From contig CAMFET010000064.1 in assembly GCA_945949475.1 (NCBI GenBank), positions 1 to 5,776 of the forward strand: a stretch of DNA of 5,776 nt, read 5' to 3'. This document shows, one piece after another, positions 1 through 5,721 of the stretch. Every line of letters starts with the position of its first letter. Position 1 is the stretch's first letter. The DNA is from an uncultured Phascolarctobacterium sp. Its GTDB lineage: Bacteria; Bacillota; Negativicutes; Acidaminococcales; Acidaminococcaceae. Made by a program: the position numbers and the translations under genes. Under the pieces are notes generated by a model. It was not told where the DNA came from and searched no databases. It saw only the letters and a list, made by a program, of their open reading frames with translations.

Positions 1-2133
1 TTCGATAAATTTGTTACCGCCGACCGCACCTTGGGTACCCAAATGAAGGCTACCGGTGAGGTTATGGCTATTGAGCGTACTATGGAGGCTTCCATGCTGA
101 AGGCAGTGCGCTGCTTGGAAATTGGCCTGACCCACTTGGAAATGCCCGAGCTGAAGGCTTTAAGTGATGAAGAAATTCGCGCTAAAATCAAGAATATTGA
201 TGATGAGCGTTGCTTTGTAATCGCTGAAGCTATGCGCCGTGGCGTAACCATTGACGAAATCAACGCCATCACTAAGATTGATAGATGGTTCCTGTCCAAG
301 ATTCAAAACATCATCAAAATGGAGCGCGCTCTGGAAACCCATGAGCTCACTCCCAGCCTGTTGCGCAAGGCTAAGAAGATGGGCTTTGCCGACAAGACCA
401 TTGCTGCTCGCGTAGGCAAGACTGAGTTTGAAATTCGCGATATGCGTAAGGCTAACGGCATCATCCCCACCTACAAGATGGTAGATACATGTGCTGCCGA
501 GTTTGAGGCTGCTACTCCGTACTACTATTCCTGCTACGAAACTGAGGACGAGGTTCAGGTTAGCGACAAAAAGAAGGTTGTTGTACTGGGCTCCGGTCCT
601 ATCCGTATCGGTCAGGGCGTAGAGTTTGACTACTGCTCCGTACACTGCGTATGGGCGCTCAAAGAGATGGGCTATGAAACCATCATCATCAACAACAACC
701 CCGAAACCGTATCCACTGACTTCGATATTGCTGACAAGCTGTACTTTGAGCCCTTGACTGTGGAAGATGTGCTGAATATTATCGATAAAGAGCAACCCGA
801 GGGCATTATCGTGCAATTTGGTGGCCAAACCGCTATTAACCTGGCAGGTCCGCTGTCCCGCGCTGGCGTGAAGGTGCTGGGCTCTTCCGTGGATAGCATT
901 GACCGCGCCGAAGACCGCGAGCGTTTCGAGCAGCTCCTAACTGATTGCAACATTCCTCGTCCGAAAGGACACACTGTATTCGACACGGAGGGCGCACTGA
1001 ACGCTGCTCATGATGTTGGCTATCCCACCATGGTTCGTCCTTCCTACGTGCTGGGCGGCCGTGCTATGGAAATCGTGTATAACGATGATGAGCTGCGCAA
1101 CTACATGACCTACGCTGTAAAGGCTTCTGCAGAGCATCCTGTTTTGGTTGACCACTATCTGCAGGGCACCGAGGTGGAGGTTGACGCTATCTGCGACGGC
1201 AAGGAAGTGCTGATCCCCGGCATTATGGAACACGTTGAGCGTGCAGGCGTACACTCCGGCGACTCCATCGCTGTATATCCGCCGCGTTCCTTAAGCGAGT
1301 CCGTGATCAAGACCATTATAAACTATACCAATAAAATGGCGCTGGGTCTGGAAGTAAAAGGCATGATCAACATTCAATACATTGTCCGTGATGACCATGT
1401 TTATGTAATCGAGGTTAACCCTCGTTCCTCCAGAACTGTACCCTTCCTGAGCAAGGTTACCAGCATTTCCATGGTGGATGTGGCAACCAAATGCGCTATG
1501 GGTATCAGCATTCGCGAGCAGGGCTTCCGTCCTGGCCTGCGTCTCTTCCCGGACTATTATGCTGTAAAGGCTCCTGTTTTCTCCTTCAATAAGATGTCCA
1601 ATGTTGATATCACCTTGGGCCCCGAGATGAAGTCCACTGGCGAGGTTATGGCCTGCGACTACCAATTCAGCCGCGCCTTGTACAAGGCCTGCCTGGCTTC
1701 CGGTATCAATGTGCCTCACGAAGGCTCCATCCTGATCACTGTGGCTGATATGGATAAGCCTGAGGCTGTGGAAATCGCCAAGGGCTTTGAGGATTTAGGC
1801 TACATCGTATCTGCAACCGGCGGTACGGCCAAATATCTGAAGGAGCATGGCGTTAACGTTAACGTTGCAACCAAGGTTAGCGAAGGTCATCCTAATATTC
1901 TGGACGATATTAAAGCAGGTCGCATCAGCATGGTTATCAATACCACTAACCATGGTCGCGATGCCGAGCGTGATGGCTTTAAGATTCGCCGCTCCACTGT
2001 TGAGCACGCTATTCCCTGCTTAACCAGCATGGATACTGCTCGCGAGCTACAACGTGTAATGAGCGCAATGCGCCGTCGTCGTATTGTTAGCGTAGTAGCA
2101 CTGCAGGACCTCAGCCTGAGCTGGGAGGACTAA
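1..2133 (+). CDS. carB: Carbamoyl-phosphate synthase large subunit, 5' truncated by window edge
   Basis: Makes carbamoyl phosphate from bicarbonate, two ATP and ammonia delivered by the small subunit CarA, in the cytoplasm, for pyrimidine (and possibly arginine) synthesis. The frame is open from base 1. The 710 codons present match roughly the C-terminal two thirds of the ~1070-residue family, so about 360 residues are missing upstream. In window codon numbering: the end of the carboxyphosphate half (1-40), the oligomerisation domain (about 41-185), the second ATP-grasp half with GSGPIRIGQGVEFDY (197-211), PSYVLGGRAMEIVY (347-360) and EVNPRSSRTVPF (471-482), and the MGS-like allosteric domain (about 570-700). 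In that domain ATGGTA (605-610), K625 of TKVSEG and INTTN (646-650) match the E. coli UMP-binding positions, so feedback by UMP is likely (inference). The two synthetase halves still show an internal DNA repeat (28-68 versus 1612-1652). pyrK follows after 46 bases. Identity is not in doubt; only the start is absent. Confidence 0.98.
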   Translation, partial: FDKFVTADRTLGTQMKATGEVMAIERTMEASMLKAVRCLEIGLTHLEMPELKALSDEEIRAKIKNIDDERCFVIAEAMRRGVTIDEINAITKIDRWFLSKIQNIIKMERALETHELTPSLLRKAKKMGFADKTIAARVGKTEFEIRDMRKANGIIPTYKMVDTCAAEFEAATPYYYSCYETEDEVQVSDKKKVVVLGSGPIRIGQGVEFDYCSVHCVWALKEMGYETIIINNNPETVSTDFDIADKLYFEPLTVEDVLNIIDKEQPEGIIVQFGGQTAINLAGPLSRAGVKVLGSSVDSIDRAEDRERFEQLLTDCNIPRPKGHTVFDTEGALNAAHDVGYPTMVRPSYVLGGRAMEIVYNDDELRNYMTYAVKASAEHPVLVDHYLQGTEVEVDAICDGKEVLIPGIMEHVERAGVHSGDSIAVYPPRSLSESVIKTIINYTNKMALGLEVKGMINIQYIVRDDHVYVIEVNPRSSRTVPFLSKVTSISMVDVATKCAMGISIREQGFRPGLRLFPDYYAVKAPVFSFNKMSNVDITLGPEMKSTGEVMACDYQFSRALYKACLASGINVPHEGSILITVADMDKPEAVEIAKGFEDLGYIVSATGGTAKYLKEHGVNVNVATKVSEGHPNILDDIKAGRISMVINTTNHGRDAERDGFKIRRSTVEHAIPCLTSMDTARELQRVMSAMRRRRIVSVVALQDLSLSWED

Positions 2134-2166
2134 GCTGATTTACCAGTAAGCTTTACAAAATTAACT

Positions 2167-2173
2167 GGGAGGG
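2167..2173 (+). promoter_or_regulatory. Ribosome binding site of pyrK
   Basis: GGGAGGG lies 6 bases before the ATG at 2180 and fixes that start. A weak stem, CCAGT (2143-2147) with ACTGG (2164-2168), overlaps its first two bases. The 5-bp stem with a 16-base loop is too weak to call a regulator. Confidence 0.8.
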
Positions 2174-2179
2174 CTGCAT

Positions 2180-2947
2180 ATGCCTAAAACTATTGCTGAG
2201 GCCAAGGTAGTTGGCCAACGCCTTTTGAATAGCTCTACAAAATTAATTGATGTGTACGCACCGGAGATCGCTAATCAGGCTGTTCCCGGACAGTTTGTAA
2301 ACGTGCAGGTGTGTAAGAATACTGCTCCGCTGCTGCGCCGTCCCTTCGGCGTAGCCGGAGTGAATAAGGAGCAGGGCACCTTTACCATGATCTATCGCAT
2401 TATCGGTGAAGGTACCCATATCCTGGCCGATGTGTGTGCAGGTGATGTGCTCAGCATCGTTGGTCCCTTGGGTCATGGCTTTGACATGAGTGCAGGTAAA
2501 CCCCTGTTGGTAGGTGGTGGCTTGGGCCTGGCTCCGCTGCTGTTTTTGGCAGAGGGCTTTGGCGAGGGCAAGGCTGATATCCTGATGGGTGGCCGCACTG
2601 CAGACGAGCTTTTCTGGACGAAGCTGTACGAGGAGCTGTGTCCGGAAATGTTCTTGACTACCGATGATGGCAGTGCTGGCACCAAGGGCACTGTTATGGC
2701 ACTGTTGCCCCAGCTTTTAGCTGAGGGCGGCTACGATTGCGTGTATGTATGCGGTCCCGTGCCCATGATGCGCGCTGTGGCCAATGCTTGTCTTGAAGCT
2801 GGTGTAAAATGCCAGGTTTCTTTGGAAAAATATATGGCTTGTGGCTTAGGCGCCTGTCTTTCCTGTGCCTGCGAGGGCATTGGCAAGCGTCTGAAGGTTT
2901 GCAAGGATGGCCCGGTATTTTGGGCTGAGGAGGTGGGCGAATGGTAA
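2180..2947 (+). CDS. pyrK: Dihydroorotate dehydrogenase B (NAD+), electron transfer subunit
   Basis: Iron-sulfur flavoprotein that takes electrons from the FMN of PyrD through a [2Fe-2S] cluster and FAD to NAD+; works as a PyrD2PyrK2 complex in the cytoplasm. At 255 residues it has the usual family length. The ferredoxin-reductase-like FAD domain shows RRPFGV (53-58) and GEGTH (76-80). The NAD domain opens with VGGGLGLAPL (111-120) and later has CGPVPMM (191-197). The C-terminal cluster site is C221-x4-C226-x2-C229-x11-C241 within the EKYMACGLGACLSC stretch, with the expected KDGPVF directly after C241. C231 is an extra cysteine close to the cluster. The ATG at 2180 is chosen because GGGAGGG sits 6 bases upstream. 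The 3' end overlaps pyrD by 7 bases, which fits equimolar production of the two subunits. The neighbouring pyrD is of the 1B type that needs PyrK, which supports the call. Confidence 0.96.
   Translation: MPKTIAEAKVVGQRLLNSSTKLIDVYAPEIANQAVPGQFVNVQVCKNTAPLLRRPFGVAGVNKEQGTFTMIYRIIGEGTHILADVCAGDVLSIVGPLGHGFDMSAGKPLLVGGGLGLAPLLFLAEGFGEGKADILMGGRTADELFWTKLYEELCPEMFLTTDDGSAGTKGTVMALLPQLLAEGGYDCVYVCGPVPMMRAVANACLEAGVKCQVSLEKYMACGLGACLSCACEGIGKRLKVCKDGPVFWAEEVGEW
2928..2935 (+). promoter_or_regulatory. Ribosome binding site of pyrD, inside pyrK coding sequence
   Basis: AGGAGGTG lies 5 bases before the pyrD ATG at 2941 and is embedded in the last codons of pyrK (the Glu-Glu-Val region). It is a near-perfect Shine-Dalgarno sequence. 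With the 7-base gene overlap it suggests that ribosomes finishing pyrK re-initiate directly on pyrD. Confidence 0.85.
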
Positions 2948-3897
2948 AGTCATTGTATGAAGGTCGTTTGGCAGTGGATATTGCCGGCCTGAAAATGGCA
3001 ACCCCCGTTACTACTGGTAGCGGCACCTTTGGCTTTGGCCTAGAGTTCACCGATTTTCTGGATTTAGAAAAGGTTGGCGCTGTCTGTGTAAAGGGCACCT
3101 CCTTGTTGCCCTCTGCTGGCAACAAGGGTCAGCGTGCGGTGGAAACTCCCTCCGGCATGCTGAACTGCATTGGCTTGGAAAATCCCGGCAGCGATTATTT
3201 CCTAGAGCATACTCTTCCTGAGCTGCGTAAATACGATGTTCCTGTAATCGTTAATATATATGGCCATTCTCCTGAGGAATATGGCGAGGTTGCGAAAAAG
3301 CTTAATGTGGACGGTGTGGACGCTGTAGAAATCAATATTTCCTGTCCCAATGTTAAGGAGGGCGGCATCGTCTTCGGTACCTGTCCTGATGCGGCAGCCG
3401 AGGTTGTGGCACAGGTAAAGGCCAACTCTGAGAAGATGGTCATTACCAAGCTTTCGCCCAATGTTACTGACATCGTTTCCATGGCTAAGGCCGTGGAGGA
3501 GGCTGGTACGGACGCCATATCCATGATTAATACCTTACTTGGCACTAAAATTGATATTGAGCGCCAACGTCCTGTTCTTGGCAATATCACCGGTGGCTTA
3601 AGTGGCCCTGCCGTGCGCCCCGTGGCTGTGCGCCTTGTTTATCAGGTGGCACAGGCTGTGAAGGTGCCCATTATTGGCATGGGCGGCATCATGTGCGCTG
3701 AGGATGCCATCGAGTTTATGCTGGCTGGCGCTAGTGCAGTGGCAGTGGGCACGGCCAATTTTGTGCATCCGGACATTGCAGAAACCATTGCTCATGGTAT
3801 GTTGGCATATTTGGATAGGCACAAGGTTCAGAATATTACCGACATTGTGGGCTTGGCTTTGCCGGAAGGCAAGGCATCCATGCCGTTATTTAGATAA
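2941..3897 (+). CDS. pyrD: Dihydroorotate dehydrogenase B (NAD+), catalytic subunit (class 1B)
   Basis: Oxidises (S)-dihydroorotate to orotate on FMN, handing electrons to PyrK; fourth step of UMP synthesis. The 318 residues form a TIM barrel of typical class 1B size. Key sites seen: the GSGTFGFG loop near the N-terminus (26-33), K51 in VKGTS, NCIGLENPG (75-83), and NISCPN (132-137) with C135 as the catalytic base. The cysteine, rather than serine, marks class 1 rather than the membrane-bound class 2. K170 is in TKLSPN, and the FMN-phosphate loops are GGLSGPA (218-224), GMGGI (246-250) and AVGTANF (268-274). The C135 class and the adjoining pyrK together point to the NAD+-linked 1B form rather than the fumarate-linked 1A form. 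The ATG at 2941 overlaps the pyrK stop and follows AGGAGGTG. The stop codon lies inside a 13-bp hairpin. Some annotations call this gene pyrDB. Confidence 0.97.
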   Translation: MVKSLYEGRLAVDIAGLKMATPVTTGSGTFGFGLEFTDFLDLEKVGAVCVKGTSLLPSAGNKGQRAVETPSGMLNCIGLENPGSDYFLEHTLPELRKYDVPVIVNIYGHSPEEYGEVAKKLNVDGVDAVEINISCPNVKEGGIVFGTCPDAAAEVVAQVKANSEKMVITKLSPNVTDIVSMAKAVEEAGTDAISMINTLLGTKIDIERQRPVLGNITGGLSGPAVRPVAVRLVYQVAQAVKVPIIGMGGIMCAEDAIEFMLAGASAVAVGTANFVHPDIAETIAHGMLAYLDRHKVQNITDIVGLALPEGKASMPLFR

Positions 3898-3908
3898 ATA
3901 ATGGCATG
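3879..3908 (+). repeat. Hairpin spanning the pyrD stop codon, no U-tract
   Basis: The left arm 3879-3891 (CATGCCGTTATTT) pairs with the right arm 3896-3908 (AAATAATGGCATG) through 13 bp, including one G-U pair, closing a 4-base loop AGAT. The pyrD TAA (3895-3897) lies at the loop/right-arm junction. No run of T follows (GAGCAATTATG), so it is not a canonical intrinsic terminator. It could instead be an mRNA 3'-end stabiliser or processing site, or a weak terminator on the opposite strand, where the stem is likewise not followed by a long T run. Confidence 0.6.
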
Positions 3909-3950
3909 AGCAATTATGCGCTTGTGTATTAAATACCATTACAATGCTTG

Positions 3951-4121
3951 CAATAATGCATCACTTCGTTCAGACCGCTTTCTTAACGCTCGCTTCGGGC
4001 AGAAGCATCACGAAATTTCGGTACAATTTGGCAGAGATAAGCTTTTGTTACGTACCCTCATTTCTATGCTTCTATGCCCTCGCTTGCTAAAAGCGCTATT
4101 CACTCCGTGAATGCATTATTG
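3951..4121. repeat. 171-base imperfect palindrome (MITE-like or structured intergenic element)
   Basis: The two ends are a perfect 11-bp inverted repeat: CAATAATGCAT (3951-3961) and ATGCATTATTG (4111-4121). The symmetry continues inward through roughly 70 bases per arm with small gaps and mismatches. Examples are the AGAAGCAT block at 4001-4008 against its complement in the ATGCTTCT stretch around 4066-4073, and GTAC at 4021-4024 against GTAC at 4052-4055, around a loop of about 27 bases. It fills most of the 269-base pyrD-pyrF gap, starting 53 bases after pyrD and ending 45 bases before the pyrF ATG. No transposase and no convincing codon pattern is present, and I find no clear target-site duplication in the flanks (ACAATGCTTG left, ACGTGTAGCA right). 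Transcribed, it would fold into one long interrupted stem-loop. Whether it is a mobile miniature element or a fixed RNA structure cannot be told from one copy. Confidence 0.6.
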
Positions 4122-4154
4122 ACGTGTAGCATAGTTAATATGCGGCAATATTAT

Positions 4155-4159
4155 GAGGT
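4155..4159 (+). promoter_or_regulatory. Ribosome binding site deciding the pyrF start
   Basis: GAGGT lies 7 bases before the ATG at 4167. The same frame is open back to an ATG at 4074, but that start has no ribosome site, lies inside the palindromic element, and adds 31 residues unlike the family. The 4167 start gives the normal N-terminus, MKYDDRLIVALD. Confidence 0.8.
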
Positions 4160-4166
4160 TATCAAT

Positions 4167-4880
4167 ATGAAATATGATGATAGACTAATCGTAGCGCTGG
4201 ACTTTCCCACATTGGAGCAGGCGAAGGCTTGCGTGCTGGAGTTGGGTGAGGCTGTTAGCTACTACAAGGTGGGCATGGAGCTGTACTACGCAGTGGGCAG
4301 CGAAATTATCACCTTCTTAAAAGCTCAAGGCAAGCATGTATTCCTAGATTTGAAGCTGCAGGACATACCTAACACTGTAGCTCATGCTTTGACTGTGCTC
4401 AGTGATTTGGGTGCGGATATGATGAACGTGCATGCTGTCGGCGGTAAAAAGATGATGGCTGAGGCTGTAAAGGCAGTGCACGAGGCTGCTGCTAAGGCAG
4501 GTCGTCCGGCTCCTAAGCTGATTGCTGTAACCATTCTCACCAGCATGGATGACGAGCAATTTGCCGATTTAAATTACAAGAACACCATTGCTGAGCAGGT
4601 TATTGCTTTGGCTAAGCTGGCTAAGGAGGCTGGCATGGATGGCGTGGTAGCATCTCCGCGTGAGGCAGCTGGCATCCGTGAAGCTTGTGGCGAAGACTTT
4701 TTAATCGTTACCCCCGGTGTGCGTCCGGCAGGTGCATCCTTGGACGACCAAAGTCGCGTAGCTACCCCGGCCGGTGCTTTCAAAAATGGCTCCAGCCATA
4801 TCGTAGTGGGTAGACCTATTACTAAGGCTGAAGATAGACAAGCTGCGGCATTGGCAATTGTAGAAGAGATTCAAGGATAA
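4167..4880 (+). CDS. pyrF: Orotidine-5'-phosphate decarboxylase
   Basis: Decarboxylates OMP to UMP, the last step of de novo pyrimidine synthesis; a cofactor-free cytoplasmic TIM-barrel dimer. With the start at 4167 it has 237 residues, close to the usual ~240 of the bacterial short (group I) type. Visible sites: the first strand LIVALDF with D12, K34 in YYKVGMELY, and the catalytic D61-x-K63-x-x-D66 in FLDLKLQDIPNT. Further on are the VTILTSMDD loop (121-129), VTPGVRP with R186 (181-187), Q195 in the phosphate-gripping loop DDQSRVATP, and R216 in IVVGRPIT (212-219). The catalytic set is complete. It is separated from pyrD by 269 bases and from pyrE by 134 bases, unlike the tight spacing earlier in the operon; both gaps hold long palindromes. 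No convincing promoter of its own was found, so it is probably read from the upstream operon promoter. Confidence 0.97.
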   Translation: MKYDDRLIVALDFPTLEQAKACVLELGEAVSYYKVGMELYYAVGSEIITFLKAQGKHVFLDLKLQDIPNTVAHALTVLSDLGADMMNVHAVGGKKMMAEAVKAVHEAAAKAGRPAPKLIAVTILTSMDDEQFADLNYKNTIAEQVIALAKLAKEAGMDGVVASPREAAGIREACGEDFLIVTPGVRPAGASLDDQSRVATPAGAFKNGSSHIVVGRPITKAEDRQAAALAIVEEIQG

Positions 4881-4982
4881 AAGCCGTCGATAAAGCACCA
4901 TATACTTTGTTAGGGCTCCTAGACGTACCTCTAGTACGCCGTCGTCGCCCTTCCTCGTCTCTGGTACTTTCTCACCGGCTTT
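4880..4982. repeat. 103-base imperfect palindrome in the pyrF-pyrE gap
   Basis: Outer arms AAAGCCG (4880-4886) and CGGCTTT (4976-4982) pair perfectly. Next come AAAGCACCA (4892-4900) with TGGTACTTT (4962-4970), 8 of 9 paired; AGGGC (4912-4916) with GCCCT (4947-4951); and a central hairpin CGTAC (4924-4928) with GTACG (4934-4938) around the loop CTCTA. It begins on the last base of the pyrF stop codon and ends 18 bases before the pyrE ribosome site, so it fits the gap exactly. It lacks a U-tract after the stem, so it does not look like an intrinsic terminator. It may be a dispersed palindromic repeat or an RNA processing or stability element; one copy cannot decide. Confidence 0.6.
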
Positions 4983-5000
4983 GTAGTAAGCTAAATAGAA

Positions 5001-5006
5001 AAGGAG
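5001..5006 (+). promoter_or_regulatory. Ribosome binding site deciding the pyrE start
   Basis: AAGGAG lies 8 bases before the ATG at 5015. The reading frame stays open upstream to 4907, but that extension runs through the palindrome and has no ribosome site. The 5015 start yields the family-typical N-terminus. Confidence 0.85.
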
Positions 5007-5014
5007 ATATAGAC

Positions 5015-5596
5015 ATGACCGTACTCGAAGAAAAAGATGTCTTGAAAATGTTAGAAGAAACCGAAGCTGTGCTCCACGGCCACTTCCTGCTGACCAGCGG
5101 CCTGCATAGCCCCATGTATGTAGAAAAATTCAACGTTCTGCAACATCCTAAATACACCGAGCGCCTGTGCCAAGAAATCGCTCGTCGTTATGAAAACGAC
5201 AATGTTGAATTGGTAGTTGGCCCCATGACCGGTGGCATCCTGCTGGCTCACGAAGTGGGCAAGGCTCTGGGAACCCGTGCTATTTTCACCGAGCGTGAAA
5301 ACGGCAAAATGACTCTGCGTCGTGGCTTCCAAATCCCTGCTGGCACTCGCGTGCTGGTAGTAGAAGACATTGTTACCACTGGTGGCAGTGTTAAAGAGGT
5401 TATGGAGGTTGTTAAGGAATGCGGCGGCGAGCTGGTAGGCGTAGGCCTGTTGGTAGACCGCAGCGGTGGCAAGGTTGATTTTGGCGTGCGCACCGAAGCT
5501 TTGCTGCACCTCAATGTAGAAACCTTCCAACCTGATTCCTGCCCGTTGTGCGCAAAGGGTATTCCCTTTACCAAACGTGGTCGCACCGGTAAATAA
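5015..5596 (+). CDS. pyrE: Orotate phosphoribosyltransferase, short CPLC-tailed type
   Basis: Transfers the phosphoribosyl group of PRPP to orotate, giving OMP and pyrophosphate; fifth step of UMP synthesis, acting just before PyrF. The protein has 193 residues, shorter than the ~213-residue E. coli enzyme. Visible sites: HFLLTSGLHSPMYVEKF (23-39), the VVGPMTGGILLAHEV strand-loop (67-81), and the flexible catalytic loop region with FTERENGKMTLRRGF (91-105), including K98 and R102/R103. The PRPP-binding signature VLVVEDIVTTGGS (113-125) is intact, with the acidic pair E117/D118. The C-terminus carries C176-P-L-C179 followed by AKGIPFTKRG, a tail I associate with the Thermus/Clostridia-like PyrE subfamily rather than the E. 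coli or Bacillus ones (from memory). AAGGAG at 5001 sets the start. It is the last pyr gene in the window; a new promoter follows within 60 bases. Confidence 0.96.
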   Translation: MTVLEEKDVLKMLEETEAVLHGHFLLTSGLHSPMYVEKFNVLQHPKYTERLCQEIARRYENDNVELVVGPMTGGILLAHEVGKALGTRAIFTERENGKMTLRRGFQIPAGTRVLVVEDIVTTGGSVKEVMEVVKECGGELVGVGLLVDRSGGKVDFGVRTEALLHLNVETFQPDSCPLCAKGIPFTKRGRTGK

Positions 5597-5655
5597 TTAC
5601 TCTTTCCTTTGCATAAGTAAGCGTAATGATAGCAATTGTATTCAATAAAAAGCGC

Positions 5656-5684
5656 TTGCAAAAGGTAGCAAAACAGGGTAAAAT
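5656..5684 (+). promoter_or_regulatory. Sigma-A-type promoter for the downstream gene
   Basis: A -35 box TTGCAA (5656-5661), a spacer of exactly 17 bases and a -10 box TAAAAT (5679-5684) predict a transcription start near 5690-5692, about 30 bases before the ATG at 5722. This is the best promoter match in the window. It suggests that the last gene is a separate transcription unit, though no clear terminator after pyrE was seen. Confidence 0.7.
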
Positions 5685-5688
5685 ATAG

Positions 5689-5706
5689 GAGTAATAATAT
5701 TTACTC
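5689..5706 (+). promoter_or_regulatory. Inverted repeat at the predicted transcript start
   Basis: GAGTAA (5689-5694) and TTACTC (5701-5706) form a perfect 6-bp inverted repeat around TAATAT, immediately before the GGAGGT ribosome site (5709-5714). By position it could be an operator overlapping the start of transcription or a small 5' leader hairpin. TTACTCTT (5701-5708) also occurs just after the pyrE stop (5597-5604). Confidence 0.4.
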
Positions 5707-5721
5707 TTGGAGGTAATACAA

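Noticed and set aside
160..828. Long open frame on the minus strand inside carB (222 codons), and other antisense frames through pyrK, pyrD and pyrE
   Set aside because: They lie fully opposite genes with complete conserved motifs, have no credible ribosome sites, and their translations resemble no family I know.
2134..2179. Small inverted repeats in the carB-pyrK gap (GTAA/TTAC and CCAGT/ACTGG) as an attenuator
   Set aside because: Stems of 4-5 bp without a U-tract or a recognisable PyrR-type binding loop are expected by chance.
3916..3945. Possible pyrF promoter with TACAAT (3940-3945) as -10
   Set aside because: No acceptable -35 box lies 16-18 bases upstream; the nearby TTGTGT is only 12 bases away.
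3916..4110. Possible 64-codon + strand gene in the pyrD-pyrF gap
   Set aside because: It lies almost wholly in the palindromic element, has no ribosome site, and its composition looks like non-coding sequence.
4119..4154. TTGACG at the right end of the first palindrome as a -35 box for pyrF
   Set aside because: No -10-like hexamer occurs at 16-18 bases; TTAATA is 10 bases away and TATTAT is 24 bases away.
4074..4166. N-terminal extension of pyrF from an upstream ATG
   Set aside because: No ribosome site, lies mostly inside or beside the palindrome, and the family N-terminus begins at 4167 with a proper GAGGT site.
4880..4982. Second palindrome as an intrinsic terminator after pyrF
   Set aside because: The stem is interrupted and no run of T follows it on the + strand, and pyrE immediately downstream has no clear promoter of its own.
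4907..5014. N-terminal extension of pyrE
   Set aside because: The extension is read through the second palindrome and lacks a ribosome site; the start at 5015 has AAGGAG and the normal protein start.
5597..5655. Terminator after pyrE
   Set aside because: I found no stable GC-rich stem followed by T residues in this stretch.
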